Positions 51,657 through 60,843 of a DNA stretch of 64,000 nt are shown here, piece by piece. How positions within the stretch are numbered: the first letter of the stretch is position 1; the number at the start of each line of letters is the position of its first letter. This DNA comes from Mesostigma viride (taxonomy: Eukaryota > Streptophyta > Mesostigmatophyceae > Mesostigmatales > Mesostigmataceae). Made by a program: the position numbers and the translations under genes. The stretch lies in contig RPFO01000199.1 of the NCBI GenBank assembly GCA_009746045.1, forward strand, positions 102,001 through 166,000. The letters are read 5' to 3'. The notes beneath the pieces were generated by a model. That model saw nothing but the letters and a program-made list of their open reading frames with translations, made no database searches and was not told where the DNA came from.

Positions 51657-54410
51657 ATGCAGGGGTCAAGCGGCCCCTGCTATGCAGGGAATAGATGCAA
51701 GAAATTGCCCGGCGCTGATCATGCAACCGGATTTGATAGTGTCGACAAAAATGAGCTGCTGGGCGGAGCCAACCACCCATGCTCAGGCCAGTGTGGCAAG
51801 CACTTGCATGGGCTGTGCACCGGGATGTTTAGGGATGCATCGGCGGGTGAGGATGGCACAGAGTGGACTTGCCAGGAGTGTGGCGGCCCTTGGCCGCCTA
51901 CCGCCATCACCAAGGAGGCCTCGCCTGTCGATTTTAAGGAAAAGGTGGTCGACGCCCAACTGGCCGGCCTTGGTGCTCTTTATTCGCTGGGCGGCAAGGG
52001 CAAGGTCGTTAAGGTTCCATCACGGAAACTCGTTAAGCTAGCCAAAGTCGTGGATGGAAGGGTCGACGATGGTGAGCTGGGTTCTGGTGATAATATTGAC
52101 GAGGGTCATGTCGATGATGATGCAACGGGTGGTGGCGTCGAGGAGAAGAACGGCCCAGGCGGTGTTGCGCTTGGTGGTGGCGTCGAGGAGGAGAGCGGCG
52201 CAGGCGGCAATGGTGCGATGGGTGATGGCGAGGAGGAGAAGAACGGCCCAGGCGGCAATGGTGCGATGGGTGATGGCGAGGAGGAAAAGAACGGCGCAGG
52301 CGGCAAGGGTGCGATGGGTGATGGCGAGGAGGAAAAGAACGGCGCAGGCGGCGAGGGTGCGATGGGTGATGGCGAGGAGGAAAAGAACGGCGCAGGCGGC
52401 AAGGGTGCGATGGGTGATGGCGAGGAGGAAAAGAACGGCGCAGGCGGCAAGGGTGCGATGGGTGATGGCAATCAGGACAAGAGCGGCCAAGGTGATGCAG
52501 CTTTGCGTGCTGCGATGGGCCCCACGGTTGGCAAGCATGCTGTTGGCGGCGCGCACATTCCCGTGGTTGAGCGCGACGCCTCCAAGAAGGAGAACACCCC
52601 GGGCCCTGCAGCTGGTACCTTTCGGGCTTCGGCGTCGCGTCATTTCGATGTCGGCGACACAAGAAAAGAACTAGCTTTTTCTCCTCCACCGGCAGGGCCG
52701 GGGATGCACAAAACACCAGGCGGTGCTTCCACCAGCGACAGCGAGGATGATATCGTGGCCCTTGCAATCCCCGAATGGCCTCATGTGGGGGTGGTAGTGG
52801 GGGCAATCGCGAGCTCGTCAATCTGCGCGCATTTTGTGAGGCAGAGCCGCTACAAGAAATTTAAAAACTTGCTCGACCGACTCAAAGGCAGCCCAACCAG
52901 GCGACCGTCCGCGATCGGATTTTTCGACGCAGTGGTCATCGTTGTCAACGACAAGAATGCCACCACGTTTCCCACTACCCTGGGGTTGGAGCACAAGGGC
53001 GTTCTCCCATCATCCGCTTGGAATGAGGACATGCAGGCGGTGATGAGTTGGGCCATCAAGAACAAGGCGGACCTGCTGCCCCAGATATTGAGTGCTGGCC
53101 CACCGCCATTCATCATGTCCGCTGAGCAGTTTCCAGGATCGGCCCTCTTGGCGAAATACCCGGCTACGCTGCCACGTCTGCCAGCTTGCATAACACAAGA
53201 CTCTGACATGCCCGACCCACAAATTGCAGGGCTGCCCGCGTTGCAGGAGGTCACCAACCTGCATGGGCGCGGCAAGCGCATCGTGAGCAAGCAGCCTGCC
53301 AAAGAAGCTGCGGCGACGAAACCAGTCAAGCGCCAGCGCCGCTCAGAAAACGGCTCAGCGCCTGCCAAGCAGCCTGACGCCCCGGCTGAAAATTCGAAGG
53401 GGATGGCAGCGCTGCTGCAGCAATTCGACAGCATGATGAAGCAGCAACAGCAACAGCAACTGCAGCAATTTAATGCCATGATGACAAAGCTGCAGCAGCA
53501 GCAGCAGCAACAACAGCAGCAACAGCAGCGACTGCTGCAGAAGCATAAAGAGGCGGCGGCGGCAGTGGCAGCGGGGGCGGCAGCCGCCGCACCCACCAAA
53601 GCAGCGGTGGCGGCAGCCGGTGTGCCCACCACGGCAGCGGCGGCAGCGGCGGCAGCGGTGGCAGCGGCGGCAGCGGTGCCGGCAGCCAGTGCGCCCCCTG
53701 CGGCAACAGCGGCAGCGGTGCCGGCACCGGACTATGCGCCACGCGAGGCGCCGCGCATGTATGTGCCATACGAATCTGCGCCACGCGAGGCGCCGCGCAT
53801 GTATGTGCCACGCGAATCTGCGCCACGCGAGGCGCCGCGCATGTATGTGCCATACGAATCTGCGCCACGCGAGGCGCCGCGCATGTATGTGCCATGCGAA
53901 TCTGCGCCGCGCATGTATGTGCCATGCGAATCTGCGCCACGCGAGGCGCCGCGCATGTATGTGCCAAGCGAATCTGCGCCACGCGAGGCACCGCGCATGT
54001 ATGTGCCGTACGAATCTGCGCCACGCGAGGCGCCGCGCATGTATGTGCCATGTGAATCTGCGCCACGCGAGGCGCCGCCCATGTATGTGCCATGCGAATC
54101 TGCGCCACGCGAGGCACCGCGCATGTATGTGCCATGTGAATCTGCGCCACGCGAGGCACCGCGCATGTATGTGCCGTACGAATCTACGCCACGCGAGGCG
54201 CCGCGCATGTATGTGCAATACGAATCTGCGCCACGCGAGGCGCCGCGCATGTATGTGCCATGTGAATCTGCGCCACGCGAGGCGCCGCGCATGTATGTGC
54301 CATGTGAATCTGCGCCACGCGAGGCGCCGCGCATGTATGTGCCATGTGAATCTGCGCCACGCGAGGCGCCGCGCATGTATGTGCCATACGAATTTGCGCC
54401 ACCGCGTTAG
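51657..54410 (+). CDS. PHD-like zinc finger protein with Gln, Ala and 14-residue tandem repeats (917 aa), function unknown
   Basis: I do not recognise the full protein. Residues 8-76 hold a Cys/His-rich finger (CYAGNRC, CSGQCGKHLHGLC, WTCQECGG) with PHD-like spacing. About 170-280 are six 16-residue acidic repeats (GAMGDGEEEKNGAGG). About 360-540 form a conserved-looking globular part (IPEWPHVGVVVGAIASSSIC, KYPATLPRLPACITQDSD). A basic patch (KPVKRQRR) is a likely nuclear signal. Then come a Gln-rich coiled coil (about 580-640), poly-Ala (to about 690) and some 16 copies of a 14-residue repeat (APREAPRMYVPYES). It is open throughout and divergent to the transposase, so it is probably an accessory protein of the same transposon; that link is inferred from position. 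Confidence 0.6.
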   Translation: MQGSSGPCYAGNRCKKLPGADHATGFDSVDKNELLGGANHPCSGQCGKHLHGLCTGMFRDASAGEDGTEWTCQECGGPWPPTAITKEASPVDFKEKVVDAQLAGLGALYSLGGKGKVVKVPSRKLVKLAKVVDGRVDDGELGSGDNIDEGHVDDDATGGGVEEKNGPGGVALGGGVEEESGAGGNGAMGDGEEEKNGPGGNGAMGDGEEEKNGAGGKGAMGDGEEEKNGAGGEGAMGDGEEEKNGAGGKGAMGDGEEEKNGAGGKGAMGDGNQDKSGQGDAALRAAMGPTVGKHAVGGAHIPVVERDASKKENTPGPAAGTFRASASRHFDVGDTRKELAFSPPPAGPGMHKTPGGASTSDSEDDIVALAIPEWPHVGVVVGAIASSSICAHFVRQSRYKKFKNLLDRLKGSPTRRPSAIGFFDAVVIVVNDKNATTFPTTLGLEHKGVLPSSAWNEDMQAVMSWAIKNKADLLPQILSAGPPPFIMSAEQFPGSALLAKYPATLPRLPACITQDSDMPDPQIAGLPALQEVTNLHGRGKRIVSKQPAKEAAATKPVKRQRRSENGSAPAKQPDAPAENSKGMAALLQQFDSMMKQQQQQQLQQFNAMMTKLQQQQQQQQQQQQRLLQKHKEAAAAVAAGAAAAAPTKAAVAAAGVPTTAAAAAAAAVAAAAAVPAASAPPAATAAAVPAPDYAPREAPRMYVPYESAPREAPRMYVPRESAPREAPRMYVPYESAPREAPRMYVPCESAPRMYVPCESAPREAPRMYVPSESAPREAPRMYVPYESAPREAPRMYVPCESAPREAPPMYVPCESAPREAPRMYVPCESAPREAPRMYVPYESTPREAPRMYVQYESAPREAPRMYVPCESAPREAPRMYVPCESAPREAPRMYVPCESAPREAPRMYVPYEFAPPR
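52190..52480. repeat. 48 bp coding repeat (acidic Gly/Glu/Asn-Gly units)
   Basis: Six in-frame copies with very few differences lie inside the PHD-like gene. The unit contains GGTGCGATGGGTGATGGCGA. Confidence 0.9.
53736..54400. repeat. 42 bp coding repeat (MYVP units)
   Basis: About 16 in-frame copies of GCGCCACGCGAGGCGCCGCG followed by CATGTATGTGCCATACGAATCT. Two units are shortened. Variation is concentrated at the Tyr/Cys/Arg/Ser codon after MYVP, as expected for recent unequal exchange. Confidence 0.9.
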
Positions 54411-54507
54411 CGTCCCAACAGGACCTTGTGACTAATTATTACTAGAATAACCCGCTGGCTCCGCCCAGCCCAAAGCCGGCAGGGTCCCTTTTTTTGGCAG
54501 TAATTTG

Positions 54508-54985
54508 CCCCGCTGCCCGCAGCCCGCTGCCCGCTGCCCGCTGCCCGCTGCCCGCTGCCCGCTGCCCGCTGCCCGCTGCGCGCTGCCCGCTGCCCGCTGC
54601 CCGCTGCCCGCTGCCCGCTGCCCGCTGCCCGCTGCCCGCTGCCCGCTGCCCGCTGCCCGCTGCTCGCTGCCCGCTGCCCGCTGCGCGTTGCCCGCTGCCC
54701 GCTGCCCGCTGCGCGTTGCCCGCTGCCCGCTGCCCGCTGCCCGCTGCCCGCTGCCCGCTGCCCGCTGCCCGCTGCCCGCTGCCCGCTGCCCGCTGCCCGC
54801 TGCCCGCTGCGCGCTGCCCGCTGCCCGCTGCCCGCTGCGCGTTGCCCGCTGCCCGCTGCCCGCTGCGCGTTGCCCGGCTGCACGCTGCACGCTGCCCGCT
54901 GCCCGCTGCGCGTTGCCCGCTGCCCGCTGCGCGCTGCCCGCTGCCCGCTGCCCGCTGCGCGTTGCCCGCTGCCCGCTGCTCGCTG
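54508..54985. repeat. (CCCGCTG)n heptanucleotide array, about 68 copies
   Basis: The array starts about 100 bp after the stop of the PHD-like gene. The main variants are CGCGCTG and CGCGTTG. Because 7 is not a multiple of 3, all three frames are open and give the same peptide periodicity; none is a gene. Confidence 0.95.
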
Positions 54986-56100
54986 GAATAGGATGTTTTA
55001 TGACATGCTTAGATCACCGCCCATTCATGCATTATAGGACATGGCATTATTATTAAGAGCAACATCATGGGTATTGTGGTAGTGCAACATCTTGGCTAAT
55101 CAGGACAACGATTTATTTCTCAGACAACTAGTAACGGCTTGTACTTACACGACGTTGGACCGCCTTGCGTCAAGGAATAGTTGTCTCACTTAATCTATGC
55201 TCACGTGACGCAGTCTATACATGATTACTAATTACTTTTAATAAATTAATTGATGTGCATTGTGCATAACTCAATGGTGAGAACATTTGTGTATTCACAT
55301 ACATACACGTGAAACAAGACGGCAGTTATATACACATAAAAACAGTTGAATCCCATTCAAAAAATTATCATGCAGAAGCAAGCATGCGTAAGGCACCAAT
55401 AAGCTAATGTTTTCACGCTTTGGCTGCAGGACTGTCCTAAATCCCTGCCAGCCGTTAAGAATGTACTCCAGCACAAGTACATTTTGAGTTTTTCCAAGTT
55501 TCTTGTTTTTTGCTTGTTTCAAGTTCAGTTTTGCATAAAAAGTGTCCCCATAGCCCCTGGATCTCATCTGGAGGTAGTTGAACTAGTATATGCTACAATA
55601 TACTAGGTTGTACTATTTTCTACTACATTTATACTATAATGTACTAAATTGAACTACATCTGAACTAAATGTAACTGTGATTGATGCCCCTGTAACGTCT
55701 CCCAATGCTCAATAACAGGTCTGGCCACCATTGGTGACCTCCTAGAGCCATTCACAGCTGCATTTCGTGGATCACCGCACAAAAAAAAAATGTTTTACTT
55801 AGCCTTATCAACATGGGAATGAGGGCTTTGGTGTGCAAACATGCATGTGTGCTAAAAATTGGACATTCTGACACTGCGCGAGAGTCTGGTAATACTTAAG
55901 CACTTCAGGTTATGATCGAAGTATAGAATGAACTGATGCAAGCAATCAAGCATTATGCAAGGAATGGAATGCTGCAATGAATTTTAGCAGTAATACTTGC
56001 AACTAGGGAACACACGATAAAGTCACGAATCTGACATGCATTGTGCCGTCATGGCACATGCATGAACATGTACACGAACAGAGGATCACGCGGACGCCCA
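54986..56100. other. AT-rich spacer, no supported gene
   Basis: The only notable ORF (55295-55567, minus, 90 codons) has no recognisable motif. A run of TACTA/GTACTA-rich sequence lies at 55580-55670. Confidence 0.4.
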
Positions 56101-56240
56101 CGTGCACGCGCATGGCAATCCCGATGCCCCCCCCCCCCACACACACACAAGCCCCAACTCCAAACATTGCACCAATGACCCACCCACCCAAACCCAACCC
56201 CAGCCCCCCTGACCCCCCAACGCCCATGCACACGCCCATG

Positions 56241-57692
56241 CCCCCCCCCCCCGCCCCGCCCCCGCCCCCGCCCCCGCCCCCCCCCCCGCCCCCGCCCCCC
56301 CCCCCCGCCCCCGCCCCCCCCGCCCCCGCCCCCGCCCCGCCCCCGCCCCCGCCCCCGCCCCCGCCCCCGCCCCCGCCCCGCCCCCGCCCCGCCCCCGCCC
56401 CCGCCCCCGCCCCCGCCCCCGCCCCCGCCCCGCCCCCGCCCCCGCCCCCGCCCCGCCCCGCCCCCGCCCCGCCCATGCCCCTGCCCCCGCACCCGCCCAT
56501 TCTTGCACCCACGCCCACGCCCACGCCCACGCCCACGCCCACGCCCACGCCCACGCCCACGCCCACGCCCACGCCCACGCCCACGCCCACGCCCACGCCC
56601 ACGCCCACGCCCACGCCCACGCCCACGCCCACGCCCACGCCCACGCCCACGCCCACCCTAGCCTCACCCCTACTCCAAGCCACAATTATACCCAAAGCCA
56701 CAGCCAGAAGTAGAGCGCAGCTGCAACAATAGCAGACGTAGCTGAGACACACACCTACCCACGCCAACGCCCACGCCCACGCTCACGCCCACGCCCACGC
56801 CCACGCCCACGCCCACGCCCACGCCCACGCCCACGCCCACGCCCACGCCCACGCCCACGCCCACGCCCACGCCCACGCCCACGCCCACGCCCACGCCCAC
56901 GCCCACGCCCACGCCCACGCCCACGCCCACGCCCACGCCCACGCCCACGCCCACGCCCACGCCCACGCCCACGCCCACCCACGCCCACGCTCACGCCCAC
57001 GCCCACGCCCACTCCAACGCCCACTCCCACGCCCACGCCCACGCGCACGCGCACGCCCACGCCCACGCCCACGCCCATGCCCATGCCCACGCCCACGCCC
57101 ACGCCCACGCCCACGCCCACGCCCACGCCCACGCCCACGCCCACGCCCACGCCCACGCCCACGCCCACGCCCACGCCCACGCCCACGCCCACGCCCACGC
57201 CCACGCCCACGCCCACGCCCACGCCCACGCCCACGCCCACGCCCACGCCCACGCCCACGCCCACGCCCACGCCCACGCCCACGCCCACGCCCACGCCCAC
57301 GCCCACGCCCACACCCACGCCCACGCCCACGCCCACCACGCCCACACCCACGCCCACGCCCACGCCCACGCCCACACCCACGCCCACGCCCACGCCCACG
57401 CCCACGCCCACGCCCACGCCCACGCCCACGCCCACGCCCATGCCCACGCCCACGCCCACGCCCACGCCCACGCCCACGCCACGCCCACGCCCACGCCCAC
57501 GCCACGCCCACGCCCATGCCACGCCCACGCCCACGCCCACGCCCACGCCCACGCCCACGCCCACGCCCACGCCCACGCCCACGCCCACACCCACGCCCAC
57601 GCCCACGCCCACGCCCACGCCCACGCCCACGCCCATGCCCACGCTCACGCCCACGCCCACGCCCACGCCCGCGCCTGCGCCCACCCTAGCCT
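56241..57692. repeat. C-rich hexanucleotide arrays (CCCCCG and CCCACG)
   Basis: 56241-56500 is an irregular CCCCCG/CCCCG array, and 56506-56655 is (CCCACG)25. After a 100 bp spacer, 56757-57692 is about 155 CCCACG units with scattered variants. The spacer sequence after each CCCACG block (CTAGCCTCACCCCTACTCCA, then AAGCCACA...) occurs at 56657 and 57686, so a larger unit has been duplicated. G-runs are on the minus strand. Confidence 0.95.
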
Positions 57693-57954
57693 CACCCCTA
57701 CTCCAAGCCACAAATGCACCGTAAGCCACAGCCAGAAGTACAGCACAGCAGCGACAATTGCAGACTTAGCCCAGACACACACCTACCCACGTCAATGCCC
57801 CTGCCCAGAGACTCGCGGCCTCATCCCACCCCCCTGCACGAACAGTTCCCAAACAAAAGAAAAGGCAAACAAAAGGAACAAGAGTAGCAAGCTGCATTGC
57901 GAGCACATATGCCAGTTCTGGTGCACATGCCAGGCCGAAAGCAACTCATGATTG

Positions 57955-58172
57955 CCCCTGCCCCTGCCCCTGCCCCTGCCCCTACCCCTGCCCCTGCCCC
58001 TGCCCCTGCCCCTGCCCCTGCCCCTGCCCCTGCCCCTGCCCCTGCCCCTGCCCCTGCCCCTGCCCCTGCCCCTGCCCCTGCCCCTGCCCCTGCCCCTGCC
58101 CCTGCCCCTGCCCCTGCCCCTGCCCCTGCCCCTGCCCCTGCCCCTGCCCCTGCCCCTGCTCCTGCCCCTGCC
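57955..58172. repeat. (CCCCTG)n hexanucleotide array, about 36 copies
   Basis: The array is almost perfect, with one CCCCTA and one CTCCTG unit. It is followed by a short A-rich (AAT/AAG)n stretch at 58197-58262. Confidence 0.95.
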
Positions 58173-58262
58173 ATCACCATTCTAACCACCACACATTACG
58201 AAAAGCAAGAAGAAATTATAATAATAATAAGAAGAAATTATAAGAAGAAGAAATAATAATAA

Positions 58263-59367
58263 TAAACAAGCACAAAGTTGACTGCACATGCGACTGTACC
58301 AGTAGGCACGTAGCAAATTTTAGCTGCAGCTTCAATTTCAACTTCATTGCAATTGCAAGTGTGACTGCATGTCTAATTGCACTACCAATGCCTAATGCCC
58401 ACTGCATGTGCCCAGTGCGAATGCAATTCAAAAGCAACATGCAATCGAAATTACAGCTGAAGCCGGCTATTAACAAAGATATTTAAAGCAGTTGTTAACT
58501 ACAGAGACCCAATGAAAATGCAAATGCAATGAAAAAGCAACAGAAGTTGAAGCCACTGCCACTCTACCTGCCGACAGTAACACCACCGCCAGCACCCACT
58601 CATATCCCAACGACAAGGAAATAGAATTGCCCAAAGCCAGACATACATTGGGACGCATAAGCAAACGGCAACGCAAGCGCACATGCAAATGTATACGCAA
58701 AGGCAAAGGCAAAGGCAAACGCAAACGCAAACGCAAACGCAAGCTTGTCATGTACCTACGCTTAACTGCAAACGCAAACTGTGCACGAAGCAAAAAGATT
58801 GGATGGCCAAGATCATGGCAAATACGAGGGCCGAAAACAATCCAACTTCATCTAAATGTCCGAAATCCTCACGACGTTTCGATGCGCGCTTGAATGTCGA
58901 AGGCCTGCGCCGATTATCGATCATAAGTCGAATGTGTAATTGTCGGCTTATGAGAACTGCTTTGCGACAGTATCACGTCAGGCCGTTCCTGTGCAGCCAT
59001 TTTCCCTGTGCAGCGGGTGGACAACGTTCACTTTCCGCATTATTCATGGCTATCGAAGTTAATTCTTACCGACCCCGGCTGCCATGGCCACTGGCCACGC
59101 ATATCAAGTTCAGGTATTCCCGACCTGTAGCGCAGCAGATTTCTGTTGGAAGGCATCCTAAGCATCGTGATAAAAGAAATCCGAACAATAGACATTCATG
59201 CTGCATCTAAGGACATTATGGCATTTGTATATACTGCAAGTACATGTATCGACATTGCCGTGATTGCTAACCCCGACTCACCATGAACAGGAACTTTCCC
59301 TCTGCCTCCATGAAATGTACTTCGTGAAATGTACTGTAATACATATGATGTACTACGATGATAATCA
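58263..59367. other. Spacer with degenerate GCAAAC hexamers, no supported gene
   Basis: A short run of (GCAAAG)/(GCAAAC) units lies at 58694-58742. An open frame at 58683-59210 has no recognisable domain. Confidence 0.4.
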
Positions 59368-59982
59368 TCCCAGCAAAGCCATAGTACACCTTCCGTTTCG
59401 ACCGCCATGTCGGCCACTAGTCCGGATAGCTCAATGTGCACCTGACCTTGACACTAATCGCACAAACAGCCACAATTTTGCAAGCAAGAAGACATGGCTA
59501 CCTCGGCATTTCATGAAATGTACTTCGTGAAATGCATTTCGTGAAATGTACTAAGGAACGTGATTGGCCGGCGTTCGCTCGCCAAATCTCGCAAAATGTA
59601 CTAAGGCACGTGATTGGTCCCGCAAAATGTACTAAGGAACGTGATTGGCCGGCGAAGATTCTGTTTGCTGCAATTAAAATTCCCTACAGAATCTTCGCCG
59701 GCCAATCACGTTCCTTAGTACATTTTGCGGGACCAATCACGTGCCTTAGTACATTTTGCGAGATTTGGCGAGCGAACGCCGGCCAATCACGTTCCTTAGT
59801 ACATTTCACGAAATGCATTTCACGAAGTACATTTCATGAAATGCCGAGGTAGCCATGTCTTCTTGCTTGCAAAATTGTGGCTGTTTGTGCGATTAGTGTC
59901 AAGGTCAGGTGCACATTGAGCTATCCGGACTAGTGGCCGACATGGCGGTCGAAACGGAAGGTGTGCTATGGCTTTGCTGGGA
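59368..59982. repeat. Near-perfect 296 bp inverted repeat with 23 bp loop
   Basis: 59368-59663 and 59687-59982 are reverse complements with no length difference and one mismatch noticed (59385 against its partner). The loop is 59664-59686. The right arm runs into the first codons of the transposase-related ORF that begins at 59909. A transcript across it would fold into a 296 bp duplex. Confidence 0.92.
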
Positions 59983-60566
59983 CATAATCGTGGCTATCTG
60001 CTTCCTGGCTTTCGCTATCATGGTGATGGGACACCATGGGAAGCGCAAGTTCGCAGCCATAGTGCTAAGCGGCAGCACCCATGCCGGCAGCCTAGTGACC
60101 GACGAGACGTTCGACTGTAAGTGCGGCCACGAGTGCATGAAGCCCATTAGAATATCACATCTCCAGGCATTGCGAAGCGCCTGGTTTTCGCCCGGGCGGA
60201 AGCAAGAGGACAGGAAGGCGGCGATAAAGCAGCAGCTGCACCAGGGGGGGTACGACGCCATAACCACGATGTCGTCATCTACTCGTCACAAGTTCGTTCA
60301 TGGCGCTGGTTTTCGGTTCGTTCTCGACGGGGGAGTCAAGGATATGAACATAGGGTTTGTGACCCCTTTTCACTTTCGCGTTTCACTTTCGAGGCGGCCT
60401 TCAGGCACTGCCTGAAAATTAGCAACCACGTTTGGAACTCTTCGGACCACCTGTGAAACTAATCACATTTGATGATGTGCTGGCGGGCCTGGGCATCGCA
60501 TTTGAGCATTACTTCGAGCAGGGCTCAACAAGCTCGATTCGCCAACTCAACCCGAAGAAGCCCTAA
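59909..60566 (+). pseudogene. N-terminal part of a second transposase-family copy, frameshifted
   Basis: DCKCGHECM (about residue 70) and the following helix-rich part align with the N-terminus of the transposase at 50512 (CKCSNHC and onward). At about 60375 a local duplication (TTCACTTTCG twice) shifts the frame. The continuation TFEAAFRHCLKISNHVWNSS matches the transposase's SACATAMRKLLGIDSSGWN region. After another shift the frame ends at a TAA at 60564. The membrane-like stretch near the start (IIVAICFLAFAIMVM) precedes the conserved part and may not be coding. Confidence 0.55.
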
Positions 60567-60843
60567 GCTGCGGTAAGACATATATTTGTGTGGATGGCTC
60601 TTGATATCATGCTGAATTTCTAGTCTTCTCTAGGTGGACAGTTCATGTGCAGCCATACAGGTCATCCATGTGTGTTTTAACCATGTTGCATGTGCCACAG
60701 ATATTATGAGCAGTATTTACTAAGTGTGCTGGAGTCGTTGTTGCATGCTTGTTGTATTTCACAGTTCACGCCTGCATGAACGCATCGTTGATACTAATGA
60801 TTATTCATATTGCATGACTGTTCTATTGGGGACGCCGCGCTTG

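Noticed and set aside
54407-55056. Ala-Arg-Cys-Pro-Leu and Gly-Gln-Arg-Ala-Ala frames
   Set aside because: Heptanucleotide array that is open in all frames; no unique sequence.
56506-57692. CCCACG array as a telomere
   Set aside because: Internal, far from a contig end, not a known algal telomere unit (TTTAGGG or TTTTAGGG), and mixed with other hexamers.
56003-58256. Val-Gly, Ala-Trp, Pro-Thr and Arg-Gly proteins
   Set aside because: Hexanucleotide arrays translated in different frames on both strands.
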